A DNA stretch of 64,000 nt from Aegilops tauschii subsp. strangulata (Eukaryota > Streptophyta > Magnoliopsida > Poales > Poaceae). The stretch is from assembly GCF_002575655.3 (NCBI RefSeq), contig NC_053037.3, positions 320,939,294-321,003,293 on the forward strand, written 5' to 3'. The stretch's first letter is position 1. Every line of letters begins with the position of its first letter. Made by a program: the position numbers and the translations under genes. Positions 45,707-57,670 of the stretch are shown one piece after another. The notes under the pieces are model-generated. The model was not told the origin of the DNA and ran no database searches. It saw only the letters and a list, made by a program, of their open reading frames with translations.

Positions 45707-46048
45707 ATGCCTCGGAAGCATTTGGGAGATGGCAACGCAGCCTATGACACGGGGAGCTCGCTGTACGACTCCTACGAGCTGGCCTCCCTCAACAGGATCC
45801 TGGACCGGCACCTCGCTGTCGCTGGCCCGCCGTCCCCTGATGAGTCCCGGCGGGAGGGGCCTCCCATGGAGGGAAAGAACCAGCAGGTCGTGGCGTTCAG
45901 GGCCCGCAGGAATAGGAAGGTGACGCTGAGGGCTCTCTTCAGGGGAGTGGCCTCGTGGGCGGTCAGGCCCAGAACGCAGACGCGTGCTTGCGCTTGTGTC
46001 GGTGTTGCTCCGGCTCGCACTAGTGCGGTTGGATCTGAAAGATGGTGA
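45707..46048 (+). CDS. Candidate host gene: 113-aa protein of unknown function
   Basis: ATG 45707 opens a frame of 113 codons beginning MPRKHLGDGNAAYDTGSSLY and continuing SYELASLNRILDRHL. The middle is Pro/Glu-rich. The C-terminal half is basic (FRARRNRKVTLRALFRGVAS) and Cys/Ala-rich. The coding part is GC-rich with strong third-position GC, as in grass genes. The flanks are AT-rich and the sequence after the stop looks like a 3' UTR, with TTTATGTG and several AATA/TTTTCTC stretches to about 46240. It lies between the Helitron end and a LINE fragment and has no transposon motif. I do not recognise the family. It could be a genuine small gene, a truncated gene or a captured piece. Confidence 0.45.
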   Translation: MPRKHLGDGNAAYDTGSSLYDSYELASLNRILDRHLAVAGPPSPDESRREGPPMEGKNQQVVAFRARRNRKVTLRALFRGVASWAVRPRTQTRACACVGVAPARTSAVGSERW

Positions 46049-46274
46049 GGTGTCAGTCGATCCTCTCTTCTGTTCTGGTTTGGTCTTTGCACCATCTCTC
46101 TATGGATTTTCTTGGTTATTGCAGTTTTATGTGTAAAAGAAACAGGTCGTGTTTTGTACTGGCTGTTGTTCATGGATCATCCAGATGTGCAGCATCCATG
46201 ATCATGTAAATACATACTAATATTTTCTCATGTAAATGTATGATTCGAACTTGTATTGGTTGAACAAAGATGCA

Positions 46275-47081
46275 CTTGATGAGCTTTGCATCAGAATTAT
46301 TGGGTTAGTCAGATTGATACCCATCATGGGCTCACCATGGAGCATATCCAGGAGTTCGCCTTGCTATGGAAAAAGCTATCCTTTGTTACTCTCGACAATG
46401 ATGCGCATGATACTATCCTATGAAAGTTCACGTCTCATGGAGAATACTTGGCGTCGACCGCCTATATGGCGCAGTTTGCGGGACACACGACAAGCATCAT
46501 GCCTGCTGCTGTTTGGAAGGGTTGGGCCCCTCCGAAATGCAAATTTTTTGCTTGGTTGATAATTCAAAACAGAGTTTGGACAGCCGATCGATTGCACCGT
46601 CGTGGATGGCCGAACTGCAACCTCTGCCCGCTTTGCAAGCAAGTCCAGGAAACCGCAGCACACCTTCTCTTTCAATGCAGGTTCTCCCAGCGTGTCTGGA
46701 TCGAGGTTGCAGCATGGCTCGGTATACATGGTGATGTGGTGAGGAACTGGCGAAATGAGGTTTCGGTTCAAGAATGGTGGATTAAAAATGTGCTTGAGCG
46801 TGGAGATCAGAGAAAGGCTATCGCCTCCCTGTTCATGCTCATGTCTTGGGAGATTTGGAAAGAGCGTAATGGAAGGGTTTTCCGTAACACCGCCACTATG
46901 ACGATGATGCTCATGGCAAAGATAAAAGAGGAGGTCCATCTTTGGGCTATTGCCTGTGCCACCCACTTGAGTATTGTAATGCCGCGAGAGTAGATATTTG
47001 TCTCCCGCTTTGCGGCTATTTGTCTTAAACCTTCTCCCTTAATCAATGAAAATGGCAAATCTTTTGCCTTGTTTAAAAAAA
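46275..47081 (+). pseudogene. 5'-truncated LINE, ORF2 C-terminus with poly(A) tail
   Basis: A single frame can be followed from about 46283 (ALHQNYWVSQIDTHHGLTME) to the stop at 46991. It passes one TGA at 46421, where Trp is expected before KFTSHGEY (TGG to TGA). AVWKGWAPPKCKFFAWLIIQ and CPLCKQVQETAAHLLFQC then mark the zf-RVT zinc-binding domain found at the C-terminus of plant LINE reverse transcriptases. LMSWEIWKERNGRVF follows. The element ends with CAATGAAAATGGCAAATC and an A-run at 47075-47081. The RT core is missing through 5' truncation. Confidence 0.85.
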
Positions 47082-47169
47082 CTAGTCATTTTTTTCTCAA
47101 CTTTCTGCACAGGTAATCACCCTAAATTATTGTCTGGGTTGTATCGGCACTCCCGAATCCAAACGTACC

Positions 47170-48675
47170 ATAATCGCGTCTCCAACGTGGTGGACCTCCG
47201 TGGAGGGACCAGACCACCCAACCGTGTTATATTTTTAAAACAAATTTGAACAACCCGAATGATTTTCATTTAAACCGGACCACATTCAATACATTTTAGA
47301 CATATTTCATTAAACAAAAGCGGTCGGATCATAACCTAGTCTAAATCTTCACCGGCGCCAGTCCTCCACGTCCTTGTTGTTCCATTTCATGTCCATGTTC
47401 GGCGGCCGTGAACCCCACGAAGTGAAGGTGCGGTTCCCGACGAGGAAGAGTAGGACATGTCACACGGACTAGCTCACATGGGATACAAGGCGTCACCGTC
47501 TCCCATATGCCCTACTCCTCCTTGTTTGAGTCCGCGACCTGGCCATCACCGATGAAGGTGGGTCGACAATGGACATGGACGGACCGGCCTCGTCGTTGTG
47601 CTGGCGCCAACAACGCGCAGCTGCCGGCGTTCCTGTCCACGACCGCCTGCGCTGAGCGCGGCCTCGTAGAGCGCCTGCTAGTCAGCTACTCCTAGACGAA
47701 GTTCGGGTTCACCTCGGCCATCATCGCTATGGCCTCCACGCTGGCGAACTCGTCGTAGATTTATCCCTCCGCAAGGAGGACGAGGTTGTACCGTTGCTCC
47801 TCCTGCGCCTGCCGGAACGCCAACACCGACGGCGGCACCAGCTGCTGCTCAGCCATGGCGGCGTCAAACTGCGCATGCGCCTGCTCCATAATCAAGTCGC
47901 GTGGACCAATGTGGACAGGGTCTCCAGCTCATCGTCAGAGGCTTCCTCTATCTTCGGGTCATTGTCGCTCACCTCCGGTGAGCTGGCTGGCAAGCCTGCC
48001 ACTATCTGCCACGCATGACGCCCCTGCCAGGCTGTCGTAAGGCCGACAACCTCGCCTTCTACTCCATCGAGGGGCTCTTCCACATCACCCTAGAGCTCGC
48101 GTCATGGCAGAGGTGGTGCAAGGAGGAGGACTGGAAGCACATGTGCTTACGATGCGAATGGTGTCAGGCGAGGCCGCGTATAAATAGCGGGTGCCGGCCG
48201 GGCCAAGTGACATGTTGTGTCATTGTGGGCGCCGGAGTGGGTTTCTCAGTCGTCGCGTCTGTTTAATGCGGGCAGGCGGACAGACGGGCAACCGGTTTGA
48301 ATGCAGTAGATAATAGTCTCCTCTCGTCCAGTCATGTCACTCTGACATTGAACAGGCGCAGAGACTGGGACGCGGCACGAGCGGCGCTCTTGGCCGGTGC
48401 CGCTTCAATGTCAGCTCCAGTGGGAGGTCACATCCGCTTTGAGCTGGCACGAATGCGGCGCTTGCACGCCGACCGACATGAATTTTTTCAGAGAGGACAA
48501 GGGATAATTTTTTGGGTGGGTCCGAGGTGGCAGACACGTACGTGGCAGCCCGGACGCTCGTAAAGCCACCCCTTCCCCCCACCCCTCGATTTAAAAAACG
48601 GACGTCCGGACCATCCATGGACCTATGGGGTACCGCGTTAGGTGACAAACTACGTCCAGAAGATGCCCTAGCCCT
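47170..48675. mobile_element. Decayed DNA transposon (possibly PIF/Harbinger-like)
   Basis: The right end reads GAAGATGCCCTAG, the reverse complement of a CTAGGGCATCTTC start, close to the GGGCATCTCCAACG termini common in Triticeae elements. On the left, GCGTCTCCAACGTGGTGGACC near 47177 may be the decayed partner. The GC-rich interior holds a minus-strand pseudo-reading frame. No TSD could be fixed, so the class is tentative. Confidence 0.4.
47500..48083 (-). pseudogene. Minus-strand ORF relic inside the decayed DNA transposon
   Basis: From 48083 the minus strand reads MEEPLDGVEGEVVGL and later DDELETLSTLVHAT, then a stop. One base offset restores IMEQAHAQFDAAMAEQQLVP and FRQAQEEQRYNLVLLAEG (47890-47765), which is then cut by TAA and further on by two TAG codons. 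The composition (acidic, then Ala/Gln-rich helix) is of a kind often seen in Triticeae transposon ORFs. I cannot assign a function. Confidence 0.45.
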
Positions 48676-49640
48676 TTTTTTGTCCTTCTGGGATAGAGGT
48701 ATTGTAACCATCATAGTGTTTTTGTCTTTCATTATAGTGTTTAGTATCACCTCAGTGCGGCGGCGCGGTTACAGATAAATGAGAGACCATCAGATGCCAC
48801 TCATTATCAACTCACAGTTGTATCACCAATTCCTTCAAAAAAATAGATAAAAATATTTGAGCATGCATAAATAGCATGCACTAATCATTCCACCAAATTT
48901 CTAGTTTGATTTTAGTCCATACCTCAAGATATAATAGAAAGATCCATTTTGGAATAGCATTAGAAAACATTATTCATTGTGGGCTTTCAATTCAGCACTA
49001 TTGACAAATAAAAATTTCCTTTCTTTATTTCGAGTTGTGGATTAAATTTGAAGTAATTTTTTGTGTTTGATGGATATGTATAGTCAGTTTTATTTGATTT
49101 CTTATAAACGTTTCCAAAGTGTTGATAGTATTAGGTATACGCGCATATATAACCTTACCCGTATGAGCACCTCCGAGAGACCGAATCGGCAAATCTTGAG
49201 GTTGACGAAGTGTAGTCGATGAGAATATCTCCTCCCACAGAATAAACACCATCAAAAGTACAAAATAAACCCCAAAAATCAAAACAAACTCTGGTAGGCT
49301 CAATCCGTACTCCATCCATGGTTATATGATCCACAAAGTCCATGTCCTAGGCTGATGCCCTATGCCGATGACCCACATTGCACATTGCAGGTATGTGGGC
49401 TTACCATCTCCTCTGGTGAAAAGAGTGGGCATTAGAATTAGGGTTGGATAGGATACGCAAGAGATGTGCAAGGTTGTACCAAGTTTGCAAGAAACTTTGC
49501 AGGTGACCTCCTCCGGGTCGGCATCTAAGAGTAAACATCATGATTTGTGCTAGAGGGTATGCATGCCTCGGTGAGCCAAGATATTTCCTATATGACACTC
49601 ACTACGTCAAATGATGCTCCATGGTCAGGTCCATCTGTTT
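48676..49640. other. Unassigned AT-rich spacer
   Basis: About 960 bp. No transposon ends, repeated units or supported ORF were found. A short CT-rich to A-rich transition lies near 48830. Confidence 0.4.
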
Positions 49641-50900
49641 TAGAAGATTTTTTTTTTGCGTTTGTTGCTCTGCCTAATCACTTCTATTCCTTTTCTCTCA
49701 TATTTCTACTTTCTGTTGGTTTTTCCTTGTGTTTTCTTCTTCTTCTAGTTAAGAATGGGTTTATTTTGTTTTGTTTTTGGTTTTGCCCTTTTCCTTTTTT
49801 GGCTTTGGTTCCGGCTGGGTTGTCTACATTCTTCATTTCTCCTTCATTTGTACCAGTTTTCTTTCAATTATATATTTGTAAATTCTTTTTTCCTAATTTT
49901 ATTTTTCCCTTTTTATTACTTCATTATTTCTAATTTAAAAACATTTTTGAATATTTCCTAAAGTCGTTAACATTTTTTAATACAAAATAAAATTTAATTT
50001 TGAGAAAATTTACTAAACCGAGGATCATTTTTAAGCTGTTTATATTTTAAAATACATTTTTCAATACAAAGTGAATATCATTTGGAGATAATTGATGAAC
50101 CTTTTTAGAAAAATGGTTTTTTACACAGTGAATATCTTCTGGATGTACTTCATGAACCTTTTTTGAAAAATGCTAACGCATTTAAAAAAATGTTCACGTA
50201 TGAAAAATAAAATTACATAATGAGATCCAAAACAATCAAAATAAATCGCAGAAATTGACTGAAAAAGCTAAAATAGATGAGCTCGGAAATGAAAATCGTA
50301 AAAAAGGAGTAGCGATAGGAGGAGCTTTGTGTCACATGCCAACTAGGCTTGCCCAATTAGTGGCCTCGTGCATTTACTCGACTATATTTTCTGAAGTAGG
50401 CGCATGAATATATGCGGCAGCCAGCCCAAAAGCTATATCTCGCTTATAGCCACATGGAAGGAGCTCTTGCCTCAAGGATTTACATGCGCGCTACCGTATT
50501 GGACCAACCCATTAATTCGCTCGTGCTTGAGGTTGCAAAAACAAGTTTTTTATTTCGGTTTCTTTTCCACCGAGTGGAGACCCGGTTAGCAATCTCAAAC
50601 CTAGATATATGCAAATCATACTTCGGTTTCTTTTCCTTTTCTGTTTCTTCGATTTTCTTTATTTCTATATCAGTTTTTCTTTTATTTCTTTGGTACATGT
50701 CAATTTTCTTTCTTTTCGTTGTTTTTTTGTTTTTGTTTGTTATATTTCGTGTTTTTTCAAAAACAAAATAAAGTTTGCTAAGTTTTTTGTTTCTGTCCTA
50801 TTCAATAGTTTTTTATTCTATATTTTCGTGTTTATATATTTTTGGTTTTATTCGAGGGTTTTCAAAACAAACCAACATTTTTTAATACATTAGGTAAATG
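49640..50900. repeat. AT-rich low-complexity block
   Basis: T-rich on the plus strand (TTTTT runs with TTTCTTTT words at 49640-49930 and 50560-50880), with AAATGTTCACG-like words at 50100-50200. Between them, 50310-50560 is a more complex stretch. The apparent ORFs here are Phe/Leu-rich by composition only. Confidence 0.6.
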
Positions 50901-50939
50901 TTTCATATTTTTTAAGTACATGATTAATATTTTTTAAAA

Positions 50940-51700
50940 TATATTTTTTGATGTCTATCTTTTTTCATACACATTATATATTTTTATATATACATTTAAA
51001 AATTATAAAAATAACATTTTTCCGATAGATGACTTTTTAAATACATATTTTGATGTCTATCTTTTTCAAACAGATTATACTTTTTTTATATACACATGAA
51101 CTGTTTTGTAAATGTTAAACATTTTTCCATTATATGATTACATTTTCAGAAACACTCTTTTGATGTCTACATTTTCCCATACACACTGTGCATTTTTTGT
51201 ATACATCAGGGACATTTTTATGAAATTTTAATTTTTTCTAAATACGTGATTAACATTTTGAAATGCATGCTTTGATTTCTATCCTTTTAATACACGTTGT
51301 ACATTTTTTATATACATAAGGAACATTTTTTAATACACGTTTAACATTTTACGGATAGATGATTAACATTATTATAAAATACATGTTTTGATGACTAGCT
51401 TTTTAATACACACCGTACATTATTAATGTACATTTAAACATTTTTTATATACGCGTTCAACATTTTACAATATATGATTAACTTATTTCAAAACAAACTT
51501 TTTGATGATTGCTTTTTTTTCATACACCTTGTACACATTATGTATACATTAGGAACATTTTGCTATACAGGTTTAAAAATTTTAAATACAAGTTTTGGTA
51601 TCTAGTTCTTTTCATACACGTTGTATTTTTTTCTATATACATCATAAACATTTTTATACACATTAAGCATTTTTTAAATGTGGGATTAATCTTTTTTACA
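50940..51700. repeat. Degenerate tandem array, unit about 110 bp, about 7 copies
   Basis: The anchor TTTTGATGTCTAYCTTTT (or close variants) recurs near 50948, 51049, 51159, 51270, 51382, 51500 and 51590. Each is followed by CATACAC..TTGTACATTTTT..TATACAT and then TTAACATTTT. Spacing varies from about 90 to 120 bp. Confidence 0.7.
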
Positions 51701-51916
51701 GAATTTTCAGTACAATACATTTAAAATAAAGTAAAAATGGGAAACAAATATATAGGAAAAGCAAGTTGAAAAACAAGGGCTTAAGTTCCCATGCGTTGGC
51801 TGGGCAATTGGGGCTGGTGCTTCAGGCACGCGGGAGCCACAGTCTGTTTTTTTTTCTTTCTGTTTTCTGTTCTCATTTTTTGTTATTTTTGTACTTTTCT
51901 TTATACTTTAATATAT

Positions 51917-52077
<161 letters not shown>

Positions 52078-52084
52078 CAAAAAA

Positions 52085-52860
52085 CACACTTCAAAAACAC
52101 ATTTGAAAAATGTTGAATAAGTATTAAAAAATGTTGAACAAGAATTTGAAAAATATTGAACAAGTATTTGAAAAATCTTGAATAAAAATTTAAAATGTTG
52201 AACAAGGATTTGGAAAGATGTTGAATAGGTATTATAAAAATGTTGGACGAGTATATGAAAACTGTTGAACAAAATTTGAAAAATGTTCAACGACTAATTG
52301 CAAAATGTTGAATAAGTATTAAAAATATTGAACACTTATTTAAAAAATGTTTTATAGGTATTAAAAAATTGACGAGTATTTAATTTTTTTGAATAAGTAT
52401 TAAAAATGTTGACCAAGTATTTAAAAAACGTTGAATAAATATTAGAAGATTAAACAAGTATTTGAAAGATGTTGAAAAACGGTTCGGAGAATGTTGAACG
52501 TGTATAAAAAACGTTGATCCCTTGTTAGAAAAAAAAAGACATTTACCGAAATGTAGAGTGCAAACAAAAACAAACATATGAAAACACACGAGAAAAACAA
52601 AACATGAAGAACAAAGAAGAAAACCAAATGAAAAATGGACGAAAAAAGGTAACGCACAAGAATGAAACAATTCTGATATGAGAAGAAAGAAGACAGAATG
52701 CAAAAAACGGAGAAGAAAAACCAAATGAAACAAAAGAAAAAGAAAAAAATATTCAATAAGTTGTAAAAAATGTTGAACGAGTATTTGAAAAGTGTTGAGC
52801 GAGTGTTAAAATGTGGAACAAGTATCTGAAAAGTGTCGAATAAGCGTTCGGACAATGAAA
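52085..52860. repeat. Degenerate tandem array of ~21-bp AAAATGTTGAAYAAGTATTTG units
   Basis: Variants of AAAAATGTTGAACAAGTATT repeat with a period near 20-22 bp from 52085 to about 52480 and again at 52750-52860. A purine-rich stretch (GAAAAACAAA words) separates the two parts. Confidence 0.75.
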
Positions 52861-53279
52861 AATGAAAGAAAAGGGAGAAAAAAAATGAAGAAACAAAAGA
52901 AAAGAATTGAAAAAAAGGGAAGGAAAAGAACAAAAAAAGAGAGGAGAAAACCGACACGTAGTGCTTTAAGTGGGTCGTGCCCTAGCTATTGTCAACTCCT
53001 GGCATGGCGCGGCGGCTAGGGCGCTGCGTTTGTTTGTGCGCGACCATGTATCGTTCGCTGGTACTTCAATTTTTCCCTTCTATTTTTGTGCGCGAACATG
53101 GGCCAGCCCAGTAAACGATCACCCCGGAAACCTTGGTGCGATCGAACGCTGGCGCGTCGCTTAATGCGACAAATAGTCGCTGCGTTACGCAGCAATGTAC
53201 AATTTGCTTCTTTTCTCTTTTTTTTTCGGTTTTCTCCTTTATTATTAAGTAAATATCATAAACATACCAGTTGTGTTTA

Positions 53280-54310
53280 GAAAAATGTTCAAGTTCAATG
53301 AAAAATGTTCTCATGAAATAAAAATTATTTAACACGCGTTAAAAAAGTTTGCCATGCATTAGAAATAATCATCCTATAATATAGAAAAAAAGTTCAATGT
53401 ACATTGCAAAAAAGTTTTGACACATTTACAGAAAAATGTTCATCATATATTTGAAAATGATCTCGTGCACTTAAAAATCAGCATGTATTTTAAAATTTAT
53501 TTGCGTGTTTATTATAAAAACAGTCATCATGTATTTTCAGTATGTTCTCCATGTATTAAGAAATATTCATGAAATGTTCAATCAGTCTAAAATAATATTC
53601 ATCAGACATAAAAGTTTGCCAGCGCAGATCTACAAAAATGTCTTTACCATTCAAAATATTCCTCATAATATTTCAAATATGTTCACACATTTAAAATGTT
53701 TGTGACATTTTTTAAAAATATTCCTGATACGTGAAAATTTGTTTGCACAGTTTTGAAAACTGTTTGTACCAGATAAAAATGCCCGTGACATTTTAAATGT
53801 TCACGCGTTTCTAAGATTGATCAATTTCAAAAAAAAATGTTAATGAAGTGCAAAAATATGTCTTCTTAGTTTTTAAAAATATATGTATTATTTAAAAAAA
53901 ATCTCATGTTAAAAAATATGGTCATGAGTTCCTGACATTTTCTAAAAAATGTCCATGCTGTATAAAAAATTGTTTGTGCAATTTCAATATAATCTGTACC
54001 ATTTAAAAATTTCCCGTGACTTTTAAATATGTTAAACGTTTGAAAATATAGTCATAACTTTTTAAAAATTGTTCATAAAGTGTAAAATTTTGCTCACTTA
54101 GTTTTCCAAAAAAGATCTTTATTCTTTTTAAAGAACGTTCACACATTTAAAATTTTGGTCATGACATCTTCCAAAAATGAAATATGAAAATTTGTTCACG
54201 CAATTTTGGAAAATGTCTGTGTCATTTCAAAAAATATTGACTGTACTTAAAAATGCTCGTGAATATCAAAAAAATTGTTCACACAATTTTAGTATTTTTT
54301 TTACAGAAAC
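53280..54310. repeat. Degenerate AAAATGTTCA/T-type array
   Basis: Words of the type AAAATGTTCAT, ATGTTCACACATTTAAAAT and TTTGTTCACG recur about every 25-40 bp with heavy drift. It has no coding potential. The stretch 52960-53200 before it is GC-richer and unlike the arrays. Confidence 0.6.
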
Positions 54311-54817
54311 TCACACAAATTTGAAAATTCAAAAGTAAACAAGAATGTAACATAGAAAATAAGTAGACAAAAGAAAAGTACAAAAAAACTATACTAAAAC
54401 TGGGTTCTTCGATTTTTTTTAAATGGAAAGTAATAAAACAAAAAAAGAAGCAAACATGGAAGAGGAAAATGAAATAAAAAATAAAAGCTTAAGTAGTAAA
54501 ATGAAAATAGGAAAAGAAAATTTCAAGCAAAAATAAATGGAGCACCCAAACTATCTCCCCTCAGAAAACAAGATAAAACTGAAAGAAATGATCCGCGTTA
54601 GGTGTAATCGAAAGAAAAATCCCATACATGTGCTTACTGGGTCGCTGTGAAAAGGCAGGCAGTATAGAGTCGTCACAGTAAGCGATGTATAACATCTGTG
54701 TTGCTTACTGCTTGTTGAGCTGCATTTCGCAAGTGCCTTTTCTTTAACTTGTATGTGTAGCCCTTTTTCTTGTTATCCCAAAACCTTTTCGTTGGGATAT
54801 CCTTTCTTGTTCATGTG

Positions 54818-55291
54818 TGTCGGTGTCAAAACCGGCGGATCTCGGGTAGGGGGTCCCGAACTGTGCGTCTAAGGTCGATGGTAACAGGAGGCGGAGGACA
54901 CGATGTTTACCCAGGTTCGGGCCCTCTCTATGGAGGTAATACCCTACTTCCTGCTTGATTGATCTTCATGAATATGAGTATTACAAGAGTAGATCTACCA
55001 TGAGATCGTAATGGCTAAAACCCTAAAAGTCTAGCCTGTATGACTATGATTCTTGCCTCTACGGACTAATCCCTCCGGTTTATATAGACACCGGAGGGGA
55101 CTAGGGTTGTACAAAGTCGGTTACAGAGAAAGGAATCTTCATATCAGGACGCCAAGCTTGCCTTCCTCGCCAAGGAGAGTCCTATCCGGACACGGGAGAG
55201 AGTCTTCGGTCTTGTATCTTCATAGCCCGTCAGTCCGGCCCACGTATCATAGTCCGGACGCCCGAGGACCCCTTAATCCAGGTCTCCCTCA
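54818..55291 (-). repeat. 3' LTR of the minus-strand Tat-type element (474 bp)
   Basis: Plus-strand ends are TGTCGGTGTCAAAACCGGCG and AATCCAGGTCTCCCTCA. It aligns in reverse complement with the LTR at 57154-57623 along its whole length, for example TTTATATAGACACCGG against CCGGTGTCCATATAAACC. It is short compared with the other gypsy LTRs here. Confidence 0.9.
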
Positions 55292-55829
55292 GTAGCCCCT
55301 GAACCAGGCTTCAATGACGATGTGTCCGGCGTGTAGATTGTCGTCGGCATTGCAAGGCGGGTTCCTTCTCCGAATACTCCAACACAGTCTTCGGACATAA
55401 CGACCGTGTCCGGCTCTGCAAAACGAGCACCACGCATAACCGCAGAGAATATAATATTTCACGAGTCCAATCCGCTGACAACTTTTATAACGTGATACCA
55501 CGTCATCACCCAATTATTATTTCGAACCATTTTTCGGCCTGCCGCATCGAGATGCGGTCTCATTGGCACGTCTTGTCAAAGCAGAGATCGTGTCCCCTTA
55601 TTGCGGGATTCTCATCAATACGGGCATGGGTAACTCAACCGTGCCATCTGCACGGCCCCTTGGGAACATGCGAGTTTTAAGGCGAGTGGGGAGGCACTTG
55701 ATATTCACTGCCTTTATAAGGAGATAAGGATTCCTCTCTTTCACCCACGCCTTCTCTCTCTCTGCCCTCCCATTCTCGAGCTCCAGTGCCCAAGCCCTCA
55801 TATTTTCCGCCTTGAGAAAGCACTCGACC

Positions 55830-57153
55830 ATGTCCGGATCTGGAGCGCAAGGCAAGTGGATGGCCTCCTCCGTCAAGGAGAAGGACATCACCAATCTTCG
55901 GGAGGCCGGGTACCTGGCGAAAGAAATCGCCCATCGGCTTCCGGCCAAGGGGCAAATCGTCCCCACACCGAAACCCAATGAAAGGGTGGTGTTCATCCCC
56001 CACTTCGTCCGCGGGTTAGGGTTTCCTCTCCACCCTTTCGTCTGCGGACTCATGTTCTATTATGGGCTATATTTCCATGATCTAGCCCCAAACTCCTTCC
56101 TCAACATCTCGGCATTCATTGTCGTGTGCGAGGCCTTCCTCCGCATTCCACCCCACTTCGGACTGTGGCTTAAAATCTTCCACGTGAAGCCGAAGGTGGT
56201 GGATGGCCAACACGCGGAGTGCGGAGGCGCCATGGTGAGCAAGATGCCCAATGTTACATGGCCCAAAGGTACTTTTGTGGAGATCGTCAAAGAGTGGCAG
56301 AAACTATGGTTCTATATAACAGAGCCCCACGACGCCTCCTGGGCCGCGGCTCCCGAATTCAAGTACGGAGCTCCAGTGCGGCTAACCTCCTGGATAGAGA
56401 AGGGCCCGAATTGGTCTTCGTCGGACGAGCTGATAGCGCTGCAAACGCGCATCCAAAGCATGGTGGACAAGAACATCAAGCTCGTCAACGTGATCCAGGT
56501 GATGCTAGTTCGCCGGATTCTTCCATGCCAGAGCCGGACTTGCCCTTTATGGGAATTCGATCCGGAGGAGCACCAGAACTTGGAAAGGCTCTTCGGAACC
56601 ACGCACGAAGATATCTGGAAGTTGCTCTTCAAGGGCAACGAGACGCCACCGGAGACAACCGAGGACCGCGGGCACGCCCTGGCCCATCCCGCCAGTGCGG
56701 TAAGTATTTCACGTTTCAGGGCACATACTTTACTTTCTTAGTCGTGGAGGATATCTAAACCTCACTGTTTATTTTTCCAGGGCTGGACAAAGAAGGCGGA
56801 GCAGATTCGGTGTCCGGCTCCGCTGCCCGAGGAACTAGCAATTCCGCTCCTGACGAAGATGCTGGTTCTGGCGCCCTACCAGGCGCGAGAGAAGAAGGCC
56901 AAGAAGAAGGCCAAGGGGGTCCAGAGTGGCCCCAGCCGCAAAGGAGCTTCAGACATGATGTCCGAAGACAATGAGACTCACTCCTCCGCCGCCGAAGACG
57001 AGGAGGAGGTGGAGGAGGAAAGCAGCTCTCCACTTGAGGGGGGAAGGAAGAAGAGGGCGGCCTCCACGAATCTGGAGGCAGAGGCATCCAAGAGGGTAAA
57101 GAGCTCCCTCGCAGATAAATCCGCGTGGGACGTTGACAGCAGCCCACAGCCGC
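55830..57153 (+). CDS. Antisense ORF of the minus-strand Tat-type element, PF04195-like, spliced, 3' truncated
   Basis: ATG 55830 opens a frame starting MSGSGAQGKWMASSVKEKDI. FVRGLGFPLHPFVCGLMFYY, SAFIVVCEAFLRIPPHFGLW and FYITEPHD are typical of the plant 'putative gypsy-type transposon' family (PF04195, recalled). The frame stays open to a GCG|GTAAGT donor at 56700. An 81-base interval ends TTTTTCCAG at 56780 and contains the stop TAG at 56739. After it the same phase continues with WTKKAEQIRCPAPLP and a Lys/Glu-rich region to 57153, where the inserted LTR cuts it. It is transcribed against its own element, so its promoter must differ from the LTR promoter of the sense RNA. Function is unknown. 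Confidence 0.75.
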
Positions 57154-57623
57154 TGAGGGAGTCCTGGATTAGGGGGTCCTCGGACAGCCGGACTATATCC
57201 TTTGGCCGGACTGTTGGACTATGAAGATACAAGATTGAAGACTTCGTCCCATGTCCGGATGGGACTCTCCTTGGCGTGGAAGGCAAGCTTGGCAATACGG
57301 ATATGTAGATTTCCTCCCTTGTAACCGACTCTGTGTAACCCTAGCCCTCTCCGGTGTCCATATAAACCGGAAGGTTTAGTCCGTAGGACAACAACAATCA
57401 TACCATAGGCTAGCTTCTAGGGTTTAGCCTCTACGATCTCGTGGTAGATCAACTCTTGTAATACTCATATCATCAAGATCAATCAAGCAGGAAGTAGGGT
57501 ATTACCTCCATCGAGAGGGCCCGAACCTGGGTAAACATTGTGTCCCCCGCCTCCTGTTACCATCCGCCTTAGACGCACAGTTCGGGACCCCCTACCCGAG
57601 ATCCGCCTGTTTTGACACCGATA
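57154..57623 (+). repeat. 5' LTR of the plus-strand Tat-type element (470 bp)
   Basis: Starts TGAGGGAGTCCTGGATTAGG and ends TGTTTTGACACCGATA. The expected CA end reads TA, probably C to T. A TATA-like CATATAAACCGG lies at 57359-57370. The antisense LTR at 54818 is its sister copy. Confidence 0.9.
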
Positions 57624-57642
57624 TTGGTGCTTTCATTGAGAG
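57624..57642 (+). promoter_or_regulatory. Primer-binding site region
   Basis: TTGGTGCTTTCATTGAGAG follows the LTR directly, the position of the minus-strand primer site. I recall this sequence at the same place in other copies of the family. I do not assign the tRNA. Confidence 0.6.
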
Positions 57643-57670
57643 TTCCACTGTGCCGTCACCGTAAGGCTTG

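Larger units (their letters stand above)
54818..57153 (-). mobile_element. Tat-type gypsy element, 3' end, minus orientation
   Basis: An LTR reading TGTCGGTGTCAAAACC...GTCTCCCTCA on the plus strand is followed by internal sequence. In element (minus) orientation this is the 3' LTR preceded by the polypurine tract GGTTCAGGGGCTAC. The adjoining internal region carries an ORF antisense to the element. The copy is cut at 57153 by the opposite-strand element of the same family. The remainder may lie beyond the window. The base block before the LTR is atgtg. Confidence 0.85.

Noticed and set aside
48337..48750. 137-codon minus-strand frame near the right end of the decayed DNA transposon
   Set aside because: It crosses the probable transposon border and has no recognisable motif. 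The more likely coding relic is at 47500-48083.
49547..50893. Phe/Leu-rich frames that look like membrane proteins
   Set aside because: They arise from T-rich low-complexity DNA. No start context, splice pattern or family motif supports them.
56312..56638. Minus-strand frame opposite the PF04195-like ORF, and similar shadows nearby
   Set aside because: The plus-strand frame carries the recognisable family motifs. The opposite frames are by-products of GC-rich codon use.
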